From NCBI GenBank assembly GCA_002728135.1, contig PBVE01000005.1:156848-220847 (forward strand): DNA of 64,000 bases, written 5' to 3'. Under the pieces are notes generated by a model. The model did no database searches. It saw nothing but the letters and a program-made list of their open reading frames with translations, and had not been told where the DNA came from. Each line of letters opens with the position of its first letter. The stretch's first letter is position 1. Position numbers and translations under genes: made by a program. This document shows positions 9,766 to 19,413 of this stretch, piece by piece. Origin of the DNA: Rhodospirillaceae bacterium. GTDB taxonomy: Bacteria; Pseudomonadota; Alphaproteobacteria; UBA828.

Positions 9766-10548
9766 TTATCCAAAACGTCCTGTGATATAGTCCTGTGTTC
9801 TCTTCTCAACAGGGTTTGTAAATATTTTTTCTGTTTCAGCAAATTCTATAATTTCTCCTAAGTGAAAAAATGCTGTATATTGTGACACGCGAGCTGCTTG
9901 TTGCATATTGTGTGTGACTATTACTATTGTGTAATGGTCTTTAAGTTCATCTATTAATTCTTCTACTTTTGCTGTTGCAATAGGGTCAAGAGCAGAACAT
10001 GGTTCATCCATAAGAATGACCTCAGGGCTGATGGCTATTGCTCTAGCAATACAAAGTCGCTGTTGCTGACCCCCAGAAAGGCTAGTTCCTGGTGAATTTA
10101 GACGATCAGATACCTCATCAAATAACCCAGCTCGAAGAAGACTTTGTTCAACTATAATATCCAATTCATGGCGATTATTTGTTAATCCGTGAATACGTGG
10201 TCCATATGCAACGTTATCATAGATAGATTTAGGAAATGGATTTGGCTTCTGAAACACCATACCGATCCTTGCCCTAAGTTCCACTACATCAACATCTTTA
10301 GAGTATATATCGCGCTGATCAAGTGAAACATCGCCACTTACTTTACAACTGTCTATTGTATCGTTCATACGATTTAAACAGCGAAGAAAAGTAGATTTTC
10401 CACATCCAGATGGGCCAATAAGAGCTGTTACTTGGTTTGCTGCAATATCAAGATTAATTTTTTTAAGGGCTTGTTTATCACCATAAAATACATCTACGTT
10501 CTGAGCACGCATTCTAATTTGCTTAGATATTTCAGTTTGTGAATTCAA
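9766..10548 (-). CDS. pstB: Phosphate ABC transporter ATP-binding protein PstB
   Basis: PstB is the ATPase that powers high-affinity phosphate import through PstC and PstA. The Walker [10 protein letters not shown] is at residues 45-53, the ABC signature LSGGQ at 157-161, and Walker B VILMDEP at 177-183. The 260-residue length is normal. The gene sits 65 bp after pstA and 50 bp before phoU. Nothing in this gene itself looks damaged, in contrast to its partner pstA. Confidence 0.98.
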   Translation of the reverse strand: MNSQTEISKQIRMRAQNVDVFYGDKQALKKINLDIAANQVTALIGPSGCGKSTFLRCLNRMNDTIDSCKVSGDVSLDQRDIYSKDVDVVELRARIGMVFQKPNPFPKSIYDNVAYGPRIHGLTNNRHELDIIVEQSLLRAGLFDEVSDRLNSPGTSLSGGQQQRLCIARAIAISPEVILMDEPCSALDPIATAKVEELIDELKDHYTIVIVTHNMQQAARVSQYTAFFHLGEIIEFAETEKIFTNPVEKRTQDYITGRFG

Positions 10549-10613
10549 TTTCTCTCCATATAAACTAAATCATTATTATTCTTGTAACTCATTGGTTATA
10601 ATTTTAATCTTTC

Positions 10614-11915
10614 TTACCAACGAATTTCAAATTTTTGTCTTAAATATATTGCTAATGCATTCATGACAATTAAGAAAGCCAATAGCACCATTATTGCAGC
10701 AGATGTTTTCTCAATAAATCCACGTTCTGGACTATCTGCCCATAGAAAAACTTGAACAGGTAGAACTGTTGCCGCATCTAGTGGACCTCCTGGTGTATCA
10801 ACAATAAATGCAACCATACCTATCATTAGAAGGGGCGCAGTTTCACCTAATGCTTGAGCCATTCCTACAATAGTACCTGTTAATATACCGGGAAGTCCTA
10901 GAGGTAGAACATGATGTGTGACAACCTGAAGTCTTGAGGCTCCAACACCGTAGGCAGCTTCTCTTATTGAAGGTGGGACAGCTTTTAATGCAGCTCTAGT
11001 TGCTATAATGATAACAGGAAGAGTCATTAACATTAATGTTAAGCCTCCCACTATAGGTGCTGATCTTGGTAAATGAAAAACCTGAATAAAAATTGCTAGT
11101 CCAAGTAAGCCAAAAACTATAGACGGTACAGCAGCTAAATTATTAATATTAACCTCTATAAAGTCAGTAAAGCGATTTTTTGGTGCGAATTCTTCAAGAT
11201 ATACAGCTGTAGCTACTCCAATTGGAAATGCTAAAGCTAGTGTGATTATTAGTGTAAATAAGGAACCCATTAGAGCACCACCAATACCTGCTGCTTCTGG
11301 TTCTCGAGAGTCTGAGTTTGTAAAAAATGAAAAATTAAAGACACCTCTTACAGCATTATTATCATAAAAGGTATCAATCCATTTCAGCTGCTTATTGTTA
11401 AGACGACGTTGGTTTTAATCAACATCTCTGGGGATTTGGTTTTTATGAAGTAAATCTACATCTGTTCCTGCGGTTAGCCATACAGTTTGTTTGGTTCCAA
11501 TTACATTATTATTATTTAGAACTATATCTCTCAGTTCAAAGCGAGCTGTCTTGCTTATTAATTTTATTAATGATCTTTTGTCCTTACGATCTGTAATTTC
11601 TGGAAAAACAGAAAATAATGATTGTCTTAAGATTTTTCCATAATTTGCAGAGTATATTGCCTCATAGTTTTTTTTGCCGTCTGGAATCAAAATTTTTTCA
11701 TCAAAATTTACCTCTATTGCTAACTGCGTCGAGGTAAAAGCAGGGTAGCCCTTACTTATAATGCTAACTAACAGTATTCCTAGCATTACAAGTGCAATAC
11801 ATACAGCTGCTAAACCAAAATACTTAAAACGTTTTTCCGCTCTGTATCTTCTTTTAATACGTTTTTGTGTTTGAGAAGAATTTTGCCAGTTTTTAGGAGT
11901 ATTGATATCAGTCAT
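10614..11915 (-). pseudogene. pstA: Phosphate permease PstA interrupted by one in-frame TAA
   Basis: PstA is the second membrane subunit of the Pst transporter. The N-terminal part (11915-11418) has a Lys/Arg-rich start, one membrane helix and the DUF3333 extension typical of alphaproteobacterial PstA. It ends at a TAA at 11415-11417. The same frame then continues without a break through NQRRLNNKQLKWID and the permease domain, including EEFAPKNRFTD and the ABC-binding loop REAAYGVGASRLQ, to a normal end. The stop therefore replaces one residue, probably Glu by family comparison, with no frameshift. I chose the start at 11915 (MTDINTP) because it lies close to the pstC stop; an in-frame ATG at 11942 overlaps pstC. 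An internal ATG at 11268-11270 could restart the permease domain. Confidence 0.88.
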
Positions 11916-13293
11916 ATTGTTCTCGATACCTTCGTGAAACATATAGAGCTACAATATTTAAACCCAGAGTACTTACAAATAACACTAAACCTAATGCAAA
12001 AGCTGCCAAGGTTTTAGCACTATCAAATTCTTGGTCTCCTACAAGTAAGGTTACAATTTGTACAGTCACAGTAGTGACAGAGTTTAAAGGGTTTGCCGTT
12101 AGATTAGCAGCAAGGCCTGCTGCCATTACAACGATCATAGTTTCGCCAATAGCCCTACTAATAGCAAGTAAGCACGCTGCAACTATACCTGGCAAAGCTG
12201 CGGGAATAACCACTTTTTTAATTGTCTCAGAATGAGTTGAACCTAAAGCCAATGACCCTTCTCTTAAACTTTTGGGAACGGCTACTATCGCATCATCAGA
12301 TAAAGATGAAACGAATGGTATAATCATTATTCCCATTACAATTCCGGCAGCCAAAGCACTTTCTGATGCAACTGTAAGACCAAGCTCAGTACCAAAACCT
12401 CTAATTGCAGGTGCTATGGTTAGTACGGCAAAAAAACCATAAACTACGGTAGGAATTCCAGCAAGAATTTCCAAGATAGGTTTTACTGTTTTTCGGAAAC
12501 GAGGGCTAGCGAATTCAGCCATATATATGGCTGAGAAAAGTCCTATTGGTAGAGCTACAAGCATGGCAACGATTGTTATGGTCAAGGTTCCAGTAAAGAG
12601 TGGAATAGCCCCAAACGAACCAGATGAACCAACTTGATCGTCCCTAATTGCAGTTTGTGGACTCCAATGACTACCAAATAAGAAATCCCAAAAAGATATT
12701 TGACCAAAAAAGCGAATAGACTCGAATAAAACCGAAAGCACTATTCCTACAGTTGTGATTATTGCAATAGTTGAGCATATAAAAAGGAAAACTTTAACAG
12801 CAAATTCAACATAATTTCGAGCTTTCAATGTTGGTGAAATACGCTTCCATGCCCATAAAAAAGAAGCAATTGAAAAAGAAAGACCTGCTGCTAAAACTGA
12901 TGCTCTAAAAGTTAACTGAAGACTTTCATAGTGATCTGCAGCATTTAGAAGGATGTCAGAGCTTTTACCACGACCAAAGCTGGATCCTGATGCAATGTTT
13001 TTTACATCATTTATAAGAAGTTCTATTTGTACCGAATCTAGATCTGCAATACTTGAGCCAAAGTGTGCTAATAGAAGGGCGTTAAGGATTTGTTGTTCTA
13101 ATGCTAACCATAAAACTATTATTATAAAAGCTGGTATTGCACACCACATAGCAACATAAGAGCCATGAAAGTTTGGCATAGAGTGGAGTTTTTTTGTTTT
13201 TTGTCGAGATATAGATACAGCCCGTCGCCGGCCCACGAAAAAACCAATCGCACATAAAATCAATGTTGTGATTATTAAGATAGTAAGCTGCAC
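11908..13293 (-). CDS. pstC: Phosphate ABC transporter permease PstC
   Basis: PstC is the first membrane subunit of the phosphate importer. It is of the long alphaproteobacterial form, with an N-terminal helix pair and a periplasmic-type insert before the core domain. The core contains GAIPLFTGTLTITIVAMLVA and the ATPase-coupling loop REGSLALGSTHSET. I placed the start at a GTG (13291-13293) preceded by GAGGAG. An in-frame TTG at 13321-13323 would add ten residues but has no ribosome binding site. A Pho-box candidate lies 80 bp upstream. No pstS gene for the binding protein is present in this cluster. Confidence 0.93.
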   Translation of the reverse strand: MQLTILIITTLILCAIGFFVGRRRAVSISRQKTKKLHSMPNFHGSYVAMWCAIPAFIIIVLWLALEQQILNALLLAHFGSSIADLDSVQIELLINDVKNIASGSSFGRGKSSDILLNAADHYESLQLTFRASVLAAGLSFSIASFLWAWKRISPTLKARNYVEFAVKVFLFICSTIAIITTVGIVLSVLFESIRFFGQISFWDFLFGSHWSPQTAIRDDQVGSSGSFGAIPLFTGTLTITIVAMLVALPIGLFSAIYMAEFASPRFRKTVKPILEILAGIPTVVYGFFAVLTIAPAIRGFGTELGLTVASESALAAGIVMGIMIIPFVSSLSDDAIVAVPKSLREGSLALGSTHSETIKKVVIPAALPGIVAACLLAISRAIGETMIVVMAAGLAANLTANPLNSVTTVTVQIVTLLVGDQEFDSAKTLAAFALGLVLFVSTLGLNIVALYVSRRYREQYD

Positions 13294-13352
13294 GGCCGTA
13301 TTATGCTCCTCTAAAATTTTCAAAGGCCGGCTGATAGTAAAATTATCTATGA

Positions 13353-13379
13353 ATAAGAATTTACAATAAGAATGTTACA
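13353..13379. repeat. Imperfect tandem repeat in the pstC promoter region
   Basis: Two adjacent near-copies read ATAAGAATTTACA (13353-13365) and ATAAGAATGTTACA (13366-13379), differing by one inserted G. They overlap the Pho-box candidate and its -10 element, so they may reflect promoter evolution by slippage or an extra half-site array. Confidence 0.7.
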
Positions 13380-13391
13380 GATTTGTGACTA
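13358..13391 (-). promoter_or_regulatory. Candidate Pho box and -10 element before pstC
   Basis: On the minus strand, 13391-13374 reads TAGTCACAAATCTGTAAC. It matches the E. coli Pho-box consensus (two CTGTCAY half-sites 11 bp apart) at 15 of 18 positions if Y is allowed. Ten bases further on is TAAATT (13363-13358), a plausible -10 hexamer, at the spacing typical of PhoB-activated promoters. It lies in the 110-bp phoR-pstC gap, so phosphate starvation would induce pstC-pstA-pstB-phoU-phoB. Confidence 0.6.
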
Positions 13392-13403
13392 CTCGATTAA
13401 TTT

Positions 13404-14840
13404 TTAAGACTCAATAATATTTTTAATTAAACTTATATTTTTTTCTGGGGCTGGCTTAAGAAACACAGTGAAAGTACTACCTACTCCCTCCTCGCTTTCA
13501 ATTGTTAGAGCTCCTCTATGCTTATTAATTATGTGTTTCACTATCGCAAGACCAAGACCAGTACCTCCAAGCTCACGCGAGCGGGCAGTATTAATACGGT
13601 AAAATCTTTCTGTTAATCTTGGTATATGTTCCCGTGCAATACCATCCCCATTATCTTTGATTATTATTGCTATAGCTCCAGATTCAGATGATTGCCATCC
13701 AAAAGTTGGTGGGATTTTAGACTGAAAACTTGTTTTTATTGAAACAACACTATCGGGATTTCCATATTTAATAGCATTTGAGACAAGGTTATAAAAAAGC
13801 TGTATGAGTTCTTCTTTGTTTCCAAGCACATCGTGAGAACTTGAAGAAAGGTCAAGATTTAAAGAAACATTTCTCTTATGGGCATGCCATTTCAATTGAT
13901 CTCGTACGGATTCTAGGATGATGGGAAGATTGGCTCTTTCTTTTGGAGGAGTGTGTTCATCCATCTCAATTCGAGATAATGATAAGAGGTCATCAACTAA
14001 ACTTGACATCCTCTGAGCATGACTCTCCATTATTTCTAAAAATTTATCACGGGCATCTGCGTCATCGCGAGCAGGCCCACGAAGTGTCTCTATGAATCCT
14101 ATTAGTGTTGCTAGAGGGGTACGAATTTCATGACTAGCATTTGCTATAAAATCAACTCGCATTTGGTCTGCTCTTTGAATTGATGTGAGATCCACGAGAG
14201 CAATCATCAGTGCAGTTCCATCCCTTGCAGGTCTTTCAAGTGGTACAACTCTTGCAAAAAATAATCTCTCTACGGGTGTTGGTAGAGTAAATTGAATATC
14301 TCTCCCTGTATGATTCTGGATAGCAAAATCTAGTGCATCAAGAAGATTTGGGTTACGCATAACAGTCGCCAAATCACGATTTTCTAGATTTTCACCAAAC
14401 AGTGATTTAGCTGCTTCATTTGCTCTTACTATTCCTCTTTCAATATTGAGTTGAAGGAGTGGCCCTGGTAATGCATCTAGTGCAATTTCCAGCTCCTCAA
14501 AATCTCCTTCACGGCGACGTATCCGCCCTTTCGCAGCATTATTAGAGTTTTGAATTGCTAAGTTTAATTCTTTGCCGAGACTAGTGCGTAATTTTTTAAA
14601 AGGATGTGAGTTTTCAGTATTTTTTCTTCTAGATACTTGTTGAAGAACAGCAACAAAATCAGACATAAACATCCAGATACCAAAGCCAAAAATTGCCGTC
14701 AAAATCCCCCAAGTAGCTAATGCTGCAGCAGCTCCAATATACCCTAATGAGCCCAATAATATAAATGCTGATGCTAGTGTCGCAGCTCCTATAGTGGTTC
14801 CTTTCAGAACCCTTGAAAATAAGGTTTTAGGTACTTGCAT
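13404..14840 (-). CDS. phoR: Phosphate regulon sensor kinase PhoR
   Basis: PhoR is the membrane histidine kinase that phosphorylates PhoB when phosphate is scarce. Two close hydrophobic segments (about residues 15-60) leave almost no periplasmic loop, as expected for a kinase that senses through Pst and PhoU rather than a ligand. A PAS-like domain follows at about 115-225. The HisKA motif has the phospho-acceptor H237 (FIANASHEIRTPLATL), and the ATPase boxes NLVSNAIKYG, DNGDGIAREH and GGTGLGLAIV follow. It is the first gene of the phosphate block, and mutS is divergent to it. Confidence 0.96.
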   Translation of the reverse strand: MQVPKTLFSRVLKGTTIGAATLASAFILLGSLGYIGAAAALATWGILTAIFGFGIWMFMSDFVAVLQQVSRRKNTENSHPFKKLRTSLGKELNLAIQNSNNAAKGRIRRREGDFEELEIALDALPGPLLQLNIERGIVRANEAAKSLFGENLENRDLATVMRNPNLLDALDFAIQNHTGRDIQFTLPTPVERLFFARVVPLERPARDGTALMIALVDLTSIQRADQMRVDFIANASHEIRTPLATLIGFIETLRGPARDDADARDKFLEIMESHAQRMSSLVDDLLSLSRIEMDEHTPPKERANLPIILESVRDQLKWHAHKRNVSLNLDLSSSSHDVLGNKEELIQLFYNLVSNAIKYGNPDSVVSIKTSFQSKIPPTFGWQSSESGAIAIIIKDNGDGIAREHIPRLTERFYRINTARSRELGGTGLGLAIVKHIINKHRGALTIESEEGVGSTFTVFLKPAPEKNISLIKNIIES

Positions 14841-15066
14841 AAAACACTCCAGCGGAGTTTTATAAAGGAAATATTATCTTAAATAACAGTATTATAGAAA
14901 TTAGATTAATTCTGTATTATTTGAATATGAAAAATACAAATAGAGCATTATTAACTTTTAGTGACTCTTTTTATCGACTTAGTATTGTATGCATATGTTA
15001 GAAAATTAATTTGAATTTACTTAATATAGCTGAATTAACTTTTTTTTCAAAATATGTTGATTAGGA

Positions 15067-17763
15067 ATGGATCAAGAAAAAGTAAATCACGGCAAAACTC
15101 GTAGTCACCGCACAGATAAAAAAAACGGTGAAATGACACCCATGATGCTGCAATACCAAAAAATTAAAGCCGAACATCCTAATGACCTTCTTTTTTACAG
15201 AATGGGAGATTTTTATGAGCTTTTTTTTGAAGATGCTAAAATTGCTGCAAAATCTCTTAATATAACTCTAACTCAAAGAGGAAAAAATCTAGGCAAAGAT
15301 ATACCTATGTGTGGAGTGCCGGTTCATGCATCAGAAATTTATCTTGCTCGACTTATAAAAAATGGTTTTCGTGTTGCTATTTGTGAACAAGTTGAAGATC
15401 CAATAGAGGCTAAGAAGAGGGGTCATAAAGCCATTGTAAAACGAGAGGTTGTTAGAGTTGTCACACCTGCAACCGTAACTGAAGATTCCCTTTTAAATTC
15501 AAGAACCTCAAATTATCTTGCATCGATTTGTAAAATGGAAGGCATTATTGGCATAGCGTGGTGCGACATCTCTACAGGTAAATTCTATACACTATCCACT
15601 TTAGAAAATTTGATTTCTAGTGAATTAGAAAGACTAAAGCCAAGAGAAATCTTAGTATCTGAGAAATTACAATCTGAATATGGATTCAGTCAAAAAGTTG
15701 AAAATTATAGAGATAAAATAGTTTCTGTGCCAGACACTTATTTTAATTTTAAAGAAGCTGAAAAACGTTTATGTGAAGTTTTTCAAGTGACCACTTCAAG
15801 TGCATTTGGACAATACTCAGATACAGAAATAACCTCTTCTGCAGCAATTATTGAATATCTAAAAATTACACAAAAGGAAATTTTACCGAAATTAAATTTT
15901 CCAAATTCTGTTAATTTGGATGAAATAATGTCTATTGATGCTTCAACAAGGCGTAATTTAGAAATATTGGAATCACTATCAGAAGAAAAAAAATCGAGCT
16001 TATTTGATGTAATTAACATGACCGTAACAGCTGCTGGAAGTCGTGCTTTATCTGAAAGGTTATCTGCCCCCCTAAAAAACCCAGTTCTAATAACTAACCG
16101 CCTTGATGCAGTATCATGGTTTTTTAAATATGAAAAAATTAGGAGTGATCTAAGGCAAATTCTTAATTCCTTACCTGACATATCTCGTATTGTAGCTAGA
16201 ATATCTCTAGGTAGATCTGGCCCCAGGGATCTTTTGGCAATAAGTAATGGTTTAGCAGTAGTATCCACTGTAAGAAATATTTTATGCGAATCCTTTTTTG
16301 ATTTTGAGATGCCACAGGAAATATCGGATTTACTTACAGACCTTGGACAACACGAAGATATGGTGAGCTTAATCCATAATGCTATCAGTGAGATGCCTCC
16401 TCTTTTAGCAAGGGATGGAAATTTTATAAGACAAGGGTTTGATAAAAAATTAGACCAACTTGTTGCCTTACGTGATGAAGGTAAAAAACTGATAACAGAT
16501 TTAGAAAACCGTTATCGAGAAGAATATAAGATCACATCATTAAAAATAAAACATAATAATGTCTTGGGTTATTTTATTGAAGTAACTACTCCTAATATTG
16601 AAAAATTAGGGGATATGTTTATACACCGTCAAACGCTTACAACTTCTGCTAGATATAACACTATAGAGCTATCGGATTTAGAACAAAAAATAACTTCTGC
16701 TTCCGAAGAAGCTCTTCAAAATGAGTTACTTATTTATGATAAATTATTAAAGAAAGTTAAGAATAACTCAGACTCTATCTCCTTGACTGCCGATGCCTTG
16801 GCAAATCTTGATTTATATACATCGTTAGCGTTATTGGCTGTAGAAAAAAATTATACAAGACCAATAGTTGATGATTCTCTAGAGTTTGATATTCGCGGTG
16901 GACGCCATCCTGTAGTCGAGGCAACAGGAAATATTGAAACAAGTTTTATTTCTAATGATTGTAATTTAGGTAAGTCCGAAAAACTTTGGTTGTTAACTGG
17001 CCCTAATATGGCAGGGAAAAGTACATTTTTACGACAAAATGCATTAATTTCTATTCTTGCTCAGATGGGCTCTTACGTTCCTGCAGATTACGCTCAAATT
17101 GGAGTTATTGATAAACTTTTTAGTCGTGTTGGAGCAGCTGATGATTTAGCACGTGGTCGTTCAACCTTTATGGTTGAAATGATTGAGACAGCTGCAATAT
17201 TGAATCAAGCGACTGGAAGTTCATTCGTAATTCTAGATGAGATAGGTAGGGGCACAGCTACTTTTGATGGACTCTCAATAGCTTGGGCAACAGTAGAACA
17301 CCTACATGAAGTAAATAGATGTAGAGGATTATTTGCCACACATTATCATGAGCTAACAAAGCTTAGCGATCAGTTAACTTCATTATCATGCAAAACAATG
17401 AGGGTAAAAGAGTGGAATGGCGACGTCGTATTTCTGCATGAGGTTACAACTGGTGCTGCTGATCGCTCATATGGTATTCATGTAGCTCGACTTGCAGGCT
17501 TACCCAAAACTGTAATAGAAAGGGCAAAAGAAGTACTTTCTCTTGTTGAAAGTGGGGAAAAAGATTTTTCAAATACAGGTTTAGACGAGGGATTACCTTT
17601 GTTATTAATTAATTCAGATACAAAGACTCTAAACTCTAAGGTTATGACTGAGGAGAACAAACTTAAAGAGAGAATTTGCAGCTTAGTTGAAGAAATAAAT
17701 CCAGATGAGCTCACTCCTAAGGAGGCTTTGGAATTTTTGTACAAACTTCGGAAAGTTTTATAG
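15067..17763 (+). CDS. mutS: DNA mismatch repair protein MutS
   Basis: MutS recognises base mismatches and small loops in DNA and starts repair with MutL. The 898-residue protein begins with a polar leader of about 20 residues. Next comes the mismatch-reading motif GDFYE (F49, E51), the connector and lever regions, and the ATPase with Walker A GPNMAGKST near residue 645 and Walker B VILDEIGRGT. The C-terminal tail ends with the short helix PKEALEFLYKLRKVL that MutS uses for dimer or tetramer contacts. The ATG has a TAGGA site before it. It is divergent to phoR, with a 226-bp gap in which I see no gene. Confidence 0.98.
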   Translation: MDQEKVNHGKTRSHRTDKKNGEMTPMMLQYQKIKAEHPNDLLFYRMGDFYELFFEDAKIAAKSLNITLTQRGKNLGKDIPMCGVPVHASEIYLARLIKNGFRVAICEQVEDPIEAKKRGHKAIVKREVVRVVTPATVTEDSLLNSRTSNYLASICKMEGIIGIAWCDISTGKFYTLSTLENLISSELERLKPREILVSEKLQSEYGFSQKVENYRDKIVSVPDTYFNFKEAEKRLCEVFQVTTSSAFGQYSDTEITSSAAIIEYLKITQKEILPKLNFPNSVNLDEIMSIDASTRRNLEILESLSEEKKSSLFDVINMTVTAAGSRALSERLSAPLKNPVLITNRLDAVSWFFKYEKIRSDLRQILNSLPDISRIVARISLGRSGPRDLLAISNGLAVVSTVRNILCESFFDFEMPQEISDLLTDLGQHEDMVSLIHNAISEMPPLLARDGNFIRQGFDKKLDQLVALRDEGKKLITDLENRYREEYKITSLKIKHNNVLGYFIEVTTPNIEKLGDMFIHRQTLTTSARYNTIELSDLEQKITSASEEALQNELLIYDKLLKKVKNNSDSISLTADALANLDLYTSLALLAVEKNYTRPIVDDSLEFDIRGGRHPVVEATGNIETSFISNDCNLGKSEKLWLLTGPNMAGKSTFLRQNALISILAQMGSYVPADYAQIGVIDKLFSRVGAADDLARGRSTFMVEMIETAAILNQATGSSFVILDEIGRGTATFDGLSIAWATVEHLHEVNRCRGLFATHYHELTKLSDQLTSLSCKTMRVKEWNGDVVFLHEVTTGAADRSYGIHVARLAGLPKTVIERAKEVLSLVESGEKDFSNTGLDEGLPLLLINSDTKTLNSKVMTEENKLKERICSLVEEINPDELTPKEALEFLYKLRKVL

Positions 17764-17792
17764 TTTTATGTCAACTCTAGAGATACTTTGCA

Positions 17793-18722
17793 ATGGCAAT
17801 TCTTTTTTATAGTGAGCTTGATGATCCAACTGATTGGAAAAATGCATTCAATACAATTGCTGAAAGTATTCCTTTTTACATTTGGCCCAACCAGCCCGAT
17901 AATGAAGAGGTTGAAATTGCAGTTGTATGGAAACCAACCTCTGGAATATTGAAATTATTTCCTAATCTAAAATTAATAGCCTCACTTGGTGCTGGTGTTG
18001 ACCATCTTTTTTATGGAGCTGAAATTCCAAAAGGTATCCCAATAACAAGAATTGTGGACGAAACACTAACAGAGCAGATGGTGGAATATATTTTGATGGC
18101 AACTCTTTTTTGCCACCGTAATATGCCAATATATATTTCACAACAACACAAGAAGCAATGGCAGCCCGTACGACAGCCTTTAGGTCGTAATCGTATCATA
18201 GGAATTATGGGTCTTGGTGTTTTGGGGTCAGCTGTAGCTAAAGCTTTAAGGAACCTAAATTTTAATATTAGAGGCTGGAGTACATCACAAAAGAACCTTG
18301 AGGGTATTCAAGCCTATACAGGGAATGATGAACTCAAGGAATTTCTGACAGAAATTGATATTTTAATTTCTCTGTTACCCTTAACACCAAAAACAGAGAA
18401 TATTATTAATGCAGATCTATTGTCATGCCTGCCACATGGGTCAACATTTATAAATGGTGGTCGTGGTGCTCAAGTAGTTGAATCAGATTTGATAAGGGCC
18501 TTGGATAAAGGTTATATTTCTCACGCTTTTCTAGATGTTACTAGAGAGGAGCCTCTTCCAAAGAAAAGCGAGTTGTGGTTACATCCATCTGTTACATTAA
18601 CACCGCATGTTGCTTCAATTACGGATGCATTTTCTAGTTCAAAACAAATAATAAATAACTATACACGTATTAAAAATGGTTTAGAACCAATAAACCTTGT
18701 TAACTATTTAGCTGGTTATTAA
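17793..18722 (+). CDS. GhrA-like 2-hydroxyacid dehydrogenase
   Basis: This is an NAD(P)H-dependent D-2-hydroxyacid dehydrogenase of 309 residues. It most resembles glyoxylate/hydroxypyruvate reductase A, which interconverts glyoxylate with glycolate and hydroxypyruvate with glycerate. The Rossmann loop is GIMGLGVLGSAVAKAL. The catalytic set is visible as the Arg in INGGRGAQVV, an acidic residue in VTREEPLP, and the His in LTPHVAS. The short lid region and lack of an ACT domain separate it from SerA. It is 29 bp after mutS; the pairing suggests no functional link. The exact substrate is not decided by the sequence. Confidence 0.85.
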   Translation: MAILFYSELDDPTDWKNAFNTIAESIPFYIWPNQPDNEEVEIAVVWKPTSGILKLFPNLKLIASLGAGVDHLFYGAEIPKGIPITRIVDETLTEQMVEYILMATLFCHRNMPIYISQQHKKQWQPVRQPLGRNRIIGIMGLGVLGSAVAKALRNLNFNIRGWSTSQKNLEGIQAYTGNDELKEFLTEIDILISLLPLTPKTENIINADLLSCLPHGSTFINGGRGAQVVESDLIRALDKGYISHAFLDVTREEPLPKKSELWLHPSVTLTPHVASITDAFSSSKQIINNYTRIKNGLEPINLVNYLAGY

Positions 18723-18775
18723 TACAAAAATCTTTGGCTTTGCTATTGTATTTAAAAATGGTTTGGAGAGAGTAG

Positions 18776-18851
<76 letters not shown>

Positions 18852-18881
18852 GAAAATATTTATTTTTTTATAAATTAAAGC

Positions 18882-19232
18882 TTAACTCTCTTTTCCATTC
18901 TTTGTTTCTATCCCATCAAGAACAATAGAGACATCATCTTCATCATCTAACTCAGAAGTATCTTCGATTACGATATCATCATCAGAATCATTTACGACTT
19001 CATCTATATCAGAAGATATAACTTCATTTTTATCCAGAGATTCATCTATGACACTTTGCCCTGTTTCTGGAGTTTTAGCAGCCTTTGGTGTTCTACCTCT
19101 TCTAGGTTGTTTAACGGGTTCTTCATATTCACTTCCGCATTTTGGACATATTATGGGGTCACGCATCATATCGTAGTAATTTATACCACAGGACTGACAA
19201 AGTCTTTTTTTTCCCCATTCAGGTTTTACCAC
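18882..19232 (-). CDS. FYDLN-acid (TIGR02300) zinc-ribbon protein
   Basis: This is a small conserved alphaproteobacterial protein of unknown function. The first 45 residues carry two CxxC pairs (CQSC and CPKC) around INYYDMMRDPIICPKCG, the family's FYDLN-type motif, and probably bind one zinc ion. A basic linker (QPRRGRTPKAAK) leads to a long Asp/Glu-rich tail that fills the second half. The overall shape (zinc ribbon plus acidic tail) suggests a protein-binding role, but this is inference. It sits between tRNA-Ala and the divergent aroA. Confidence 0.9.
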   Translation of the reverse strand: MVKPEWGKKRLCQSCGINYYDMMRDPIICPKCGSEYEEPVKQPRRGRTPKAAKTPETGQSVIDESLDKNEVISSDIDEVVNDSDDDIVIEDTSELDDEDDVSIVLDGIETKNGKES

Positions 19233-19413
19233 AATTAATTCTCCTAGTTATTTTTGTCTCCCAAATTTTATATTAATGGAGACTGATTGTAGCTGTAATA
19301 TCTAATAATATGTTATTTAATACACTGCAATTGCCATGATCAGCCTTGACTGTCAAAACAAAAAATGAACTTATTTTATATGTGTTGATCTATTCGTGTG
19401 CTAGAGACAATAT

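Noticed and set aside
15783..16268. 161-residue open frame antisense to mutS
   Set aside because: Shadow of the mutS core; no motif and no initiation signal.
19346..19377. TTGACT with a possible -10 before aroA
   Set aside because: The -35 is good but no -10 at 16-18 bp matches more than three positions, so I did not list it as a promoter.
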